Position numbers and translations under genes: made by a program. Source: JACOMS01 sp051252005 (GTDB lineage Bacteria; Pseudomonadota; Alphaproteobacteria; Caulobacterales; Maricaulaceae). Taken from it: a stretch of 64,000 nucleotides of DNA. How positions within the stretch are numbered: the first letter of the stretch is position 1; every line of letters begins with the position of its first letter. The stretch is from positions 248,001-312,000 of the forward strand of contig JBPOEZ010000002.1 in the NCBI GenBank assembly GCA_051252005.1, given 5' to 3'. This document shows positions 1 through 7,588 of the stretch, one piece after another. The notes under the pieces are model-generated. The model was given only the letters and a program-made list of their open reading frames with translations, had not been told where the DNA came from and did no database searches.

Positions 1-727
1 TTATATGCCCATCACGAATAGCAATCACGACGCAATGCGCGCGGTTAGCCGCGCCAAGTTTCTTTCTTGCATTGGTAAGATGGTCTTTCACGGAATAGCG
101 GCCGAGTGTCAGCAAATGCGCGATCTCGCTGTCCGTTTTTCCGCAAGCCACATAATGCAAAACGTCCACTTCGCGAGGCGTTAACTTCACCCGCTTGGCC
201 TGTTTCCCCGCATCATAAATATCCAAAAGTTTGGAATATCCATGAATAGCCACGAGCTCTAAAGCTTCGATATCAGAAGCGGACACATCGCAATCCTGAC
301 CGGCGTAAGAGACGATTCCAGGCGTTCTGTCGTGCAAATGAATAGGCACCGTCACACCAGAATCGAGCCCGTATTGGCGAGACATTTCAAAAACTTTCTG
401 CCCTCGGCGGTTTGCAAGAGGGAGTAGATCAGCCCACGCAAACGCGTCTTCAGACACAAGAGCACGGTTGATCACAGGATCATGCAGAAGGAAGTTTTCT
501 TTAATATATTCACTTTGAAACTCGGCCGGATAATTGCTCACGCCCAATTCTGCATAGTCCATATCCTGCAAGCTCGGATGGACAAGCTGCCCAACTGTCA
601 CATGCGTAAATCCATAAAATTCACTAAAAGACTTAACAACGTCAAAAACCCCAAATTTATCGGTCTGGGTTTCAATCGCATTAATTGCCTGGAGTAGCCG
701 GTCGCTAAACCTATCATTTTTTAGCAT
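1..727 (-). CDS. LuxR-family autoinducer-binding transcriptional regulator (3' end beyond window)
   Basis: The reading frame starts at the ATG at 727 and stays open to base 1, giving 242 codons, so the stop lies just outside. The C-terminal 65 residues form a GerE/LuxR helix-turn-helix beginning LTPREVDVLHYVACGKTDSE. The N-terminal ~165 residues resemble the autoinducer-binding domain. Relative to TraR they keep the equivalents of Tyr61, Asp70-Pro71 (HDPV), Trp85 (AWADL) and a Gly near 113 (DSGVTVP), but the Trp57 position is Phe (AEFQSEY). It is probably a cytoplasmic DNA-binding regulator responding to an acyl-homoserine lactone or similar ligand. No luxI-type synthase is visible, so it may be an orphan, or its partner may lie beyond base 1. 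A terminator separates it from the XRE gene upstream. Confidence 0.85.
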   Translation of the reverse strand, partial: MLKNDRFSDRLLQAINAIETQTDKFGVFDVVKSFSEFYGFTHVTVGQLVHPSLQDMDYAELGVSNYPAEFQSEYIKENFLLHDPVINRALVSEDAFAWADLLPLANRRGQKVFEMSRQYGLDSGVTVPIHLHDRTPGIVSYAGQDCDVSASDIEALELVAIHGYSKLLDIYDAGKQAKRVKLTPREVDVLHYVACGKTDSEIAHLLTLGRYSVKDHLTNARKKLGAANRAHCVVIAIRDGHI

Positions 728-744
728 CTAAGCACCAAAGGAAA

Positions 745-777
745 AACCGGAGCCTAAAATAACAGTAAGCCCCGGTT
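745..777 (-). terminator. Rho-independent terminator after the XRE gene
   Basis: Read on the minus strand, a 9-bp stem with one mismatch (AACCGGGGC pairing with GCTCCGGTT) and a 15-nt loop is followed by TTTTTC. It lies between the end of the XRE gene and the start of the luxR-type gene, so it probably separates the two transcripts. Confidence 0.6.
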
Positions 778-833
778 CATTATAATATTATATAGACTTG
801 TTTCCAAGTCGAATTTGCAGTGTCGTTCGCGTA

Positions 834-1244
834 TTAAGTTTCCGACGTTTCCAGAGCTTCGCAAAGCCGCAACAAAGCCGCCCGTGTATCGCCGCTATCA
901 ATGCTGTCAAAAGACATCATAAGACGGTGGTTTTGCTTGCTGAGAAGCTTTTCGCTCCATGTGTCTTGTGCGAGCGGATTAGGTTCACCTTGGGCTTCAT
1001 CTTCAGACAGCCCGTCGAAAAAGAAATTCGGTTCCGCTTCAAAAATCTCGCAAAGGCTCCAAAGCCGACTTGCACCAATACGGTTTGCACCGCGTTCGTA
1101 TTTTTGAATTTGCTGGAAAGTCACACCGACCTTATCACCGAGTTCTGTTTGAGACATTTTGTGATTGAGCCGCAATAGTCGCAGTCTCATACCGACGTGA
1201 CGGTCGATTACTTTTGATTCTTCACTTAATTTTCTTTGAGCCAT
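834..1244 (-). CDS. XRE-family helix-turn-helix transcriptional regulator
   Basis: This 136-residue protein has a Cro/CI-type helix-turn-helix at about residues 17-72, with MSQTELGDKVGVTFQQIQKY as the recognition region. The tail is acidic then basic and has no known enzymatic domain. Short single-domain regulators of this layout are widespread in alphaproteobacteria, where some act in symbiosis, biofilm or quorum-sensing control; the role here cannot be told from sequence. The ATG at 1244 is the only good start. A CGGTA-N4-TACCG inverted repeat about 90 bp upstream is a possible autoregulatory operator. Confidence 0.88.
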   Translation of the reverse strand: MAQRKLSEESKVIDRHVGMRLRLLRLNHKMSQTELGDKVGVTFQQIQKYERGANRIGASRLWSLCEIFEAEPNFFFDGLSEDEAQGEPNPLAQDTWSEKLLSKQNHRLMMSFDSIDSGDTRAALLRLCEALETSET

Positions 1245-1335
1245 TTTAGTTACCTTTAATACCGCGTAGAATACGGGCTTTGTTGTAGTACGCCGCCCTA
1301 TATCATAAATGGTGTAAAAACTAAAACAATTTAAG

Positions 1336-1349
1336 CGGTATAGTTACCG
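1336..1349. promoter_or_regulatory. Inverted repeat, possible XRE operator
   Basis: CGGTA-tagt-TACCG sits in the 129-bp gap upstream of the XRE gene. A further TACCG lies at about 1260 and a GTTACC at about 1248. The symmetry suits a homodimeric helix-turn-helix regulator, but assignment to this XRE protein is inference from position only. Confidence 0.3.
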
Positions 1350-1373
1350 TATTAACACAATATAATTATCAAC

Positions 1374-2246
1374 TTATCGTATGTCATGTTTATCTCTACG
1401 CCTAACCCCGAACATAAGCTTGGTTTCGAGGCGTCCACGCAGCGCCGCATAGTAGGCCTTGAGAAAGGCCAGGTCTTGTTCTCCGATCGTCTTCTCCCAC
1501 CCTATTTTCTTGCGAATGCGCGGGGCCACGTCAGCTAATATCTTCGCTTCGTTCCGGCGGATGACATCTTCCAAAACATGCAACTCATGCACGCCGTAAG
1601 CATTAATTTGCTCGGACGTGAACGCGAATTGACCTTGCGGGGCGTCAACGCTCGCCTCTGCCAGATCAGAGGCCAGCATAGGGCGCGGCGCCGTCACAAC
1701 CCACGTTCCCGCAATTAAGTCTCCGGCGCGCAGCCTGTCTCTATTAAACATCGGAAAAAACAGGAAAATACAGCCCCAGATCAGTCCAAATGTCGAGATC
1801 CATCCATCCACAGAACTGATATTCGCCCCCAAAAAAGACAACGGCAAGAAGAACTCGATCTCGCGCAAAGCGTTCCTAGCAAAGACGGCATTGGCCGTAA
1901 GGCGGGCTTTGCCGCGTGCGGCGACCCTGATTTTACAAATACGTTTTCCGGGGGTGGCGGCTTTCGGCCCCATTTCGAAAAACATAAAATAAAAGCTACG
2001 CAGGAAGAAAAAGAATAAAATCCAAATGATAAGACCGAAATCCCCTTCGTCGTCAATTCCAGTGGCAATGACGGCCCATGTCATGAGAATTAACAACACA
2101 AACATAATCATAATATCGATGAGGAACGCGCCAGCGCGCGCGCCAAGATCAGCAAGCTCGACCTGCAAATCGACGCCCTCCGGCGTAATCAGCTCGCGCA
2201 TATTTTTCAGCTTATAGGCGCGGTAGGCGGTAGCCGGTTTACTCAT
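1374..2246 (-). CDS. RDD-family integral membrane protein
   Basis: This 290-residue protein has an RDD domain (about residues 20-190) with four hydrophobic segments and the loop motif GPKAATPGKRICKIRV followed by RDRLRAGDLIAGTWVV, which is typical of RDD proteins. The C-terminal 100 residues are soluble, charged and helical. RDD proteins are inner-membrane proteins of mostly unknown function; a few have been linked to Na+/H+ exchange. It is the last gene of the MoxR/DUF58 operon. Its ATG directly abuts the stop of the SpoIIM-like gene with no intergenic base, implying co-translation. Confidence 0.88.
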   Translation of the reverse strand: MSKPATAYRAYKLKNMRELITPEGVDLQVELADLGARAGAFLIDIMIMFVLLILMTWAVIATGIDDEGDFGLIIWILFFFFLRSFYFMFFEMGPKAATPGKRICKIRVAARGKARLTANAVFARNALREIEFFLPLSFLGANISSVDGWISTFGLIWGCIFLFFPMFNRDRLRAGDLIAGTWVVTAPRPMLASDLAEASVDAPQGQFAFTSEQINAYGVHELHVLEDVIRRNEAKILADVAPRIRKKIGWEKTIGEQDLAFLKAYYAALRGRLETKLMFGVRRRDKHDIR

Positions 2247-3248
2247 CTACGCCTCCGGCTTAGCCGCAGAGCGGGGCGCGTAAAAATACAAACACCACAT
2301 GGCAAATGTTATGAAGCCAATACCGTAACGCACATAATCATGGGCGATGAGTTGCCGACCAACGCCTTCAATAAGCCCCGCGCAAAATAGCATGACAACG
2401 ACGCCTGCCATAAGTGTTCCGGCCCGTTGCCCAGCCTCAGCCGCGGCGGCCGCACGAGATTTTCGCCCCGGAAACGCCATAGCACGGCCAATATGCATTC
2501 CGGCTGCCCCCGCTAAAACAATGGCAAATATTTCCGTCGCGCCGTGAATAATAAGCCAGCCGCCGACTTCAAAGCCCAGGTCTCGGCTAGAAAAAAGGGC
2601 GACAAAGGCCCCCAAAGTACAGCCATTATACAGCATCAAAATGGCCGTCGGAATACAGAAGGCAAACCCAAGCGCGAACGCCAAAATGGCCACGCGGGAG
2701 TTATGACTAAAGAGGGTCGTCGCGAATGTCGCGAGACTATCAGTATCCGCGCTATCATAGAGCGTTTCCCGCAACGCCTCAGTGGAACTCGCCGGACTTC
2801 GGCCTCCCGCAAGCTGTTCAGGGATAAAGGAGAAATACCATTCCGGATTTGACGAAACCAAAAAATACGCCACGACCGCGCCGAGTAGCATGATCAGAGC
2901 CGATATCAGCGTCTCGCCCTTCAGCGCCGAGGCCGCCGAGGGCCAATCCCGCCGAAAGAAATGACTAAGGCGGCGCGGGAGGCTGACCTGCGCGCCGTAT
3001 AAAATATAATAGGCTCTGGCGCTGAGGCTTTCGAGATAGGCAATAACGTTCTGATCCAGAGACGTAGACCGCGCCGCAGACAATGACGACAAGGTCGAAC
3101 GGTACAGATTAGGCAGCAGCGTTATTTGCTCATTCGTCAATGACCGGATGCCGCGCCGTTCAATCTGCAATAAAAGCGTTTCGAGCTGTTTCCAGCCAGC
3201 TTCGCGTTCGTTTCTAAATCTCTGGCTTTTGAGCTGTAATGTTTTCAT
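2247..3248 (-). CDS. SpoIIM-like (DUF95) membrane protein
   Basis: This 333-residue protein has a soluble helical N-terminus (about 1-100) followed by several membrane segments of the stage II sporulation protein M / DUF95 family. The family-like stretches are NGCTLGAFVALF and HGATEIFAIVLAGAAGMHIG. In Bacillus, SpoIIM acts in septal peptidoglycan remodelling. In non-sporulating bacteria the family is found beside RDD, DUF58 and MoxR genes, as here, with no established function. One base separates it from DUF58 upstream and none from RDD downstream. Confidence 0.87.
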   Translation of the reverse strand: MKTLQLKSQRFRNEREAGWKQLETLLLQIERRGIRSLTNEQITLLPNLYRSTLSSLSAARSTSLDQNVIAYLESLSARAYYILYGAQVSLPRRLSHFFRRDWPSAASALKGETLISALIMLLGAVVAYFLVSSNPEWYFSFIPEQLAGGRSPASSTEALRETLYDSADTDSLATFATTLFSHNSRVAILAFALGFAFCIPTAILMLYNGCTLGAFVALFSSRDLGFEVGGWLIIHGATEIFAIVLAGAAGMHIGRAMAFPGRKSRAAAAAEAGQRAGTLMAGVVVMLFCAGLIEGVGRQLIAHDYVRYGIGFITFAMWCLYFYAPRSAAKPEA

Positions 3249-3249
3249 C

Positions 3250-4563
3250 TTAAATCAGCTCTCTACGTTTGAGATCTAGAAACTTGTTCAAGACATTCAA
3301 ATTTAAGTTTGCAACGTCCGTATCGACAATGTGAACCCCCATACGGGTCAATTTTGCAATCACCAAATCACGCTCCAATAAAAGACTTTCGGCGATGACC
3401 GCTCGCGATATATCATTCGTATCTTCCGGTTCTTTTTGGATCATTTTTTCAATCGTTTCGTCTCGGTAGGCGACAAAAATTACGATATGCCGCCGAATGA
3501 GCCGCGCAATATTTTCGGTCATGAGCTCCGCGTTTGTACTGTCGACAAAGTCCGTGAAGACAACGATTAAAGACCTGCGTTTCAAATTTTGCGAAAGCTG
3601 CGAAAGCCCCAATGTGAAGTTTGTTTCCGCCAAGGAGTAATCAATATTCGCGGTCAAGTTTTGCAGATGGCCGAAGCTTTTGACCCCGCCAACGGGCGGC
3701 GTGTAAAAGTACGGTTTTTCGTCAAAGGCGTAATAGCCCACACGGTCGCCAATTTTAAGACAGACATAGGCCATGATCAAAGACGCATTCAGCGCGCGGT
3801 CAAGCTTGGTCACGCCGCCAACGGGCTCGCACATCAAATGCCCGCTATCGAGCGCGAAGACAATATTATGATTACGTTCTGTCCGAAACTCCTTGGCCAG
3901 AAGCTTTCGGTGACGGGCGGAATGTTTCCAGTCAATCGCCCGTTTATCCATGCCAGTTTGAAATTCCATCAGCGCGTCAAACTCTGTGCCTTCGCCGCGC
4001 TCTTGCTGAATTTTATGACCGAACGCCGCGTCGCGCGAGAAAATCTCTAGCGCGGTTTCTTTCACAAGACGAATGTTCGAAATCACCGGAATACGAATAT
4101 CTAGCGGTTCAACATTTTGTTTCCAGATCAATCCGAGCGGCCCTTGCCACCGCGCCCAAAGCCGTTCCAATTTGCCTTCGCCTCGGCGCTTTGGCGTGAC
4201 GCCAAAAACCGCTATCGTGCCGTCTTCCGTCGCATCGGCCTCAAAAACCTCTGGCGAATGCGACAACCGCTCATTGGATGTCAGGCGAAACTCAGCCCGC
4301 AACAAAGCGCGGCCAGAACTGTTCTTATATTTAAACCAAACGTCTTCGGACTCGCCGATATAAATAAGCGCAGGCGTTTCTTGGTCTAGGCTTTGCGCGC
4401 CGCGCGGCGCGGCCAATAATCCGTCTAAAAAGATGAGCCCTAAAACGCCCGCAACCCACGCCGCGCCAATCGTCCACAGCGCCGGAAAGACCACGGCTAA
4501 TAAAAGCGTGACCGGCAGACCAATGGCCATCAAGACGGTAGCTCTGACTGTGGGGTAAACCAT
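3250..4563 (-). CDS. DUF58 domain protein with vWA-like fold
   Basis: This 437-residue protein has two N-terminal membrane segments (about 8-50), a beta-rich region (60-170), and the DUF58 signature DWKHSARHRKLLAKEF at 211-226, followed by a von Willebrand A-like domain to the C-terminus. The expected metal-site motif DxSxS is degenerate: residues 238-244 read LDSGHLM, so classical MIDAS metal binding may be lost. DUF58 proteins are the usual partner of MoxR AAA+ ATPases, and the MoxR gene ends 8 bp upstream. A chaperone/adaptor pair at the membrane is the likely arrangement; the substrate is unknown. Confidence 0.9.
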   Translation of the reverse strand: MVYPTVRATVLMAIGLPVTLLLAVVFPALWTIGAAWVAGVLGLIFLDGLLAAPRGAQSLDQETPALIYIGESEDVWFKYKNSSGRALLRAEFRLTSNERLSHSPEVFEADATEDGTIAVFGVTPKRRGEGKLERLWARWQGPLGLIWKQNVEPLDIRIPVISNIRLVKETALEIFSRDAAFGHKIQQERGEGTEFDALMEFQTGMDKRAIDWKHSARHRKLLAKEFRTERNHNIVFALDSGHLMCEPVGGVTKLDRALNASLIMAYVCLKIGDRVGYYAFDEKPYFYTPPVGGVKSFGHLQNLTANIDYSLAETNFTLGLSQLSQNLKRRSLIVVFTDFVDSTNAELMTENIARLIRRHIVIFVAYRDETIEKMIQKEPEDTNDISRAVIAESLLLERDLVIAKLTRMGVHIVDTDVANLNLNVLNKFLDLKRRELI

Positions 4564-4571
4564 CGAAGACC

Positions 4572-5528
4572 TTACCGCGGCGCGTTAGTTTGTTCGATAA
4601 TCTGCCCAATAAGCTCGTCCGGCGTCCGGCCTTCAATTTCTGCCGCAGGCGATAGGATCGCCCTGTGCCGAAGCGCCGGAAGCGCAATCGCTTTCACGTC
4701 ATCAGGAATAACAAAATCACGCCCATCGAGCGCCGCATGCGCCCGAGACGCGGCAGCGATCATAGCCGCAGAGCGCGGCGACGCGCCGGTTTCAAACAGC
4801 GGATTATTCCGCGTGCCGCGCACAAGATCGACAACATAATGCGTGACCTCATCCGTAAGCCGTACGCTTTCGACAGCGGCAACCGCCGCGTCAATTTGCT
4901 TGCGCGAGACTAATGACTTTACCCCCAAATCTTTCGCTGTCCGCGATCCCGACCGCGCGCCGTGCAGATTGACGATTTCAATTTCCTGCTCGCGCGTTGG
5001 ATATTCCAAAACATGCTTAAACAGGAACCGATCAAGCTGCGCTTCTGGCAGCGGATACGTCCCTTGCTGTTCAATCGGGTTTTGCGTGGCAATCACCATG
5101 AAGCGGTTGCCAAGATCGAACGTTTGGCCATCAATCGTGACTTTACGCTCCTGCATCGCTTCCAAAAGCGCGGCCTGTGTTTTTGGCGGGGTGCGGTTAA
5201 TTTCGTCCGCGAGTAAAAGATCGCAAAAGATCGGCCCCTTCACCAAAGAAAACTCATTGGTTTGAAAGTTAAACAGGTTCGTACCCAGTAGATCCCCCGG
5301 CATCAAATCCGGCGTGAACTGAATACGGCCAAAATCCATTTTTGTGACATGGGAAAAGACCTGCGCCAGAAACGTCTTCGCGGTTCCAGGAACCCCTTCG
5401 AGCAAAACATGCCCGCCGGAGAAGAGCGCCACTAACATGATGTGCACGGTGTCTTCTTGGCCAATTACGGCCTTTCCAATTTCGCCTCGAATTGTCTCCG
5501 CGAGCGCCTGTACGTCATTTACCGTCAT
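4572..5528 (-). CDS. MoxR-family AAA+ ATPase
   Basis: This 318-residue ATPase has Walker A GVPGTAKT at residues 45-52, Walker B LLADEINRTPPKTQ, and the sensor/arginine region ATQNPIEQQGTYPLPEAQLDRF, followed by the AAA lid domain. The start was set at 5528, not at an upstream in-frame ATG at 5597, because AGGAG lies 8 nt upstream of it and the gene then overlaps the DUF4350 gene by only 14 nt. MoxR ATPases act as chaperones for metal insertion or complex maturation. It belongs to the operon with DUF58, DUF4129, DUF4350, SpoIIM-like and RDD proteins and is the only obvious energy-using component. Confidence 0.95.
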   Translation of the reverse strand: MTVNDVQALAETIRGEIGKAVIGQEDTVHIMLVALFSGGHVLLEGVPGTAKTFLAQVFSHVTKMDFGRIQFTPDLMPGDLLGTNLFNFQTNEFSLVKGPIFCDLLLADEINRTPPKTQAALLEAMQERKVTIDGQTFDLGNRFMVIATQNPIEQQGTYPLPEAQLDRFLFKHVLEYPTREQEIEIVNLHGARSGSRTAKDLGVKSLVSRKQIDAAVAAVESVRLTDEVTHYVVDLVRGTRNNPLFETGASPRSAAMIAAASRAHAALDGRDFVIPDDVKAIALPALRHRAILSPAAEIEGRTPDELIGQIIEQTNAPR

Positions 5529-6804
5529 GTGTGATCTCCTGTTTCCACTTATGCAACGCTTTGGCAGCGCGCAAGAATGATAGTTTTGTGTCTGCATGTT
5601 CGACGTTGTGTGCGCGTTTGCGCCAGCCCATCTCTATGCCGAGTTGTTTCTCTCGCTCTTCGAAATAGGCATCGATGGACTCCTGGCTCTGCCGTTCCAT
5701 GAAGAACGCTTTGGCCGCTAATCGCCGCATAAGCTGTTTATATCCCGCGCCCATGCCTGTCTCTTTTCCGGCAATCGCAATAAACCGCGCGCCATTATCG
5801 GCGAGCGTATATTTCCCAAGTTCATAGTCGCGCTCTTCGCGGACCGGATCGCCAAAGCGGGCAAAGGCCTGCCAGCCAATCAGCGCGCCCGCCGCAAGCA
5901 AACATAATGTCGCCGCAAGGAAGGGCGGCGTCAGCAAGGTTTTCACAAGGTTCTGCGTGCGGCCAAAGCCGTGAATGTTTAAATCAAAAATAATCTCGTG
6001 ATCATCGACCCCGTCAAGAGAGACCAGAGATTTCACTAAATCACGGGCGAAACGCGCGCGGCGCTTTTGCGAAATTCCCATCGTGTTAAGTATATCAGGA
6101 TCCGATAGAATATAATTCGATGTGTCTTTAATGCGGCCCAAAATAATTTCGTCACCAGCTCGCAAAATAGGAATAAGTCCGTCGCCTTTCAGACTTTGTA
6201 AATAGCGAATATTAACATCATCCATTTGCGGAATAATTTTCTCCCGCGAGCGAAAATCATAAGTATAAGTGCCGTCGTCAATAGACACGCCCTGCATGGA
6301 CAGGCCTTCAGAGAAATCATCTAGCCGCTTACTGATAATCGTTTGGCCGTAAGTCGGCCCGATCGGTTTGGGTAGTTGCCGCACCCAGCCGCTTCGCTCT
6401 TTTGTCTCTACCACATACCATTTTGGCAGGACAATCAGCGTTGAAAGTTCGGCGCTGACATCCTCCCGCTTGGGAAACTGATAGGGACGGCTTAGGGTGA
6501 TAACGCGCAATTTATCGGCCCTGCCAATGACCCCGTCTGCACTTCGGTCAAGCGTGATTTCCATATCATCCGCGCGCAAAAGCTGGACAAGGCCCCCATA
6601 CCCAATCGCAGAATTAGAAAGCGCATGCGCCCCGCCATTATCCTTACTCCTCAAATCTCCCGCAAATCCGCTGAGCGTAATCAGCGCCCCTAGAGAGAAC
6701 ACGCTAATGAGGAGGAGCGCCAAAATAAGACCGGGACGCATGAAGAGCCCTAATCCGGCCTTTTTTGTCCGCCCGCCGAGCTTGTTTTCTAACCGCGCGC
6801 TCAT
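5515..6804 (-). CDS. DUF4350 domain membrane protein
   Basis: This 429-residue protein has an N-terminal membrane helix (about 22-42, RPGLILALLLISVFSLGALI), an extracytoplasmic DUF4350 domain (about 45-270, with SNSAIGYGGLVQLLRADDME), and a second helix near 300 (FLAATLCLLAAGALIGWQ) before a cytoplasmic helical tail. The start at 6804 gives an ATGA overlap with the DUF4129 gene; the longer in-frame start at 6852 would overlap it by 52 bases. DUF4350 proteins recur beside DUF4129, MoxR and DUF58 genes and have no assigned function. Confidence 0.87.
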   Translation of the reverse strand: MSARLENKLGGRTKKAGLGLFMRPGLILALLLISVFSLGALITLSGFAGDLRSKDNGGAHALSNSAIGYGGLVQLLRADDMEITLDRSADGVIGRADKLRVITLSRPYQFPKREDVSAELSTLIVLPKWYVVETKERSGWVRQLPKPIGPTYGQTIISKRLDDFSEGLSMQGVSIDDGTYTYDFRSREKIIPQMDDVNIRYLQSLKGDGLIPILRAGDEIILGRIKDTSNYILSDPDILNTMGISQKRRARFARDLVKSLVSLDGVDDHEIIFDLNIHGFGRTQNLVKTLLTPPFLAATLCLLAAGALIGWQAFARFGDPVREERDYELGKYTLADNGARFIAIAGKETGMGAGYKQLMRRLAAKAFFMERQSQESIDAYFEEREKQLGIEMGWRKRAHNVEHADTKLSFLRAAKALHKWKQEITHDGK

Positions 6805-7520
6805 GAGGCCCACGCCTTCGGAACCGCAAATTGTTCGTAAGCCGCGCGGCATTTCTCAAAATCATCACGTCCAAGCGTGCTGCCGCCGAAAAAACTATTT
6901 TCAACCACGCGGCCAATGAGGCTAAAGGCCTCGCGGGTTTCTCGGGTCAAGATATCGAGGCCAGAGATTTCTCGGCTCGTCAAAGACCGCCTGATCGTAT
7001 TGGGGCGGTTTAGGTCAATATCTTGTATGGAGCGGAAAAGCAGCGTATGCACAGCCTCTGCGTAATTCCCACTTGCCGCCAAAGCGTCCACAGTTTCGAG
7101 CAAGACACGGGCTTCGTCGTCAGACGGCTTGTAAAGCGGGGCCGCAGCGGCTTCTTGCGGCTTTTCTTTTTCTTTCTTAGGGAAGCGAACCTTTACAACA
7201 TCGCGCAAAACGAAATAAAGCACCGCGCCCACGCCCAGCGCTAAAAGTCCGTAAAAAATATACGGCAAGAACCCACCCAAAAATGAAAGTATGCCGCCTA
7301 AAAACTCAAAGATCGCCTCAAGCCAATTCGGCAGATCCATAGGTTCATTTTGCTGTATCGGCGGCGGGACAGGGAGGTCAAATTGCAAGCGCTCATTGCG
7401 CTTCATTTCGCGAAACGCCGCATCAAATCTGTCATCCGATTGTGCAAAAGACAGAACGGTAAAAAGCGGTACGGCGGGAAGAAGCGCGGCGCCCCAAACA
7501 CGTTTTTTCTGCCAAGACAT
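6801..7520 (-). CDS. DUF4129 domain protein with signal peptide and membrane helix
   Basis: This 239-residue protein begins MSWQKKRVWGAALLPAVPL, a signal peptide probably cleaved after SFA. It has a transmembrane segment around 85-110 (IFYGLLALGVGAVLYFVL) and a C-terminal DUF4129 domain (about 130-235, with NTIRRSLTSREIS). The ATG at 7520 was preferred to the in-frame ATG four codons earlier because it forms a TAATG junction with a short upstream frame. The family occurs beside transglutaminase-like, MoxR and DUF58 genes and its role is unknown. Its stop overlaps the DUF4350 start as ATGA. Confidence 0.85.
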   Translation of the reverse strand: MSWQKKRVWGAALLPAVPLFTVLSFAQSDDRFDAAFREMKRNERLQFDLPVPPPIQQNEPMDLPNWLEAIFEFLGGILSFLGGFLPYIFYGLLALGVGAVLYFVLRDVVKVRFPKKEKEKPQEAAAAPLYKPSDDEARVLLETVDALAASGNYAEAVHTLLFRSIQDIDLNRPNTIRRSLTSREISGLDILTRETREAFSLIGRVVENSFFGGSTLGRDDFEKCRAAYEQFAVPKAWAS

Positions 7521-7588
7521 TATGCCAACCATAAAGCGACTATAATGCCCGTTGCGAGTGATGCCAGATTAAAATGCGGCTCATAGAT
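7520..7588 (-). CDS. Possible 22-residue single-span membrane peptide with non-canonical start
   Basis: Directly after the coiled-coil gene's TAA (7589-7591), and in the same frame, 22 sense codons encode IYEPHFNLASLATGIIVALW plus Leu-Ala. This is a good transmembrane helix, and its TAA overlaps the DUF4129 ATG as TAATG. There is no ATG, GTG or TTG at its beginning; the first codon is ATC, with GGCGGA 6 nt upstream. It could be a tiny membrane protein from a rare start codon, a tail added by stop read-through, or chance. The overlap with the next start is the main reason for listing it. Confidence 0.3.
   Translation of the reverse strand: MYEPHFNLASLATGIIVALWLA

Noticed and set aside
4665..4913. 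Plus-strand frames within MoxR and other minus-strand operon genes
   Set aside because: They are shadows of well-supported coding sequences with recognisable domains.
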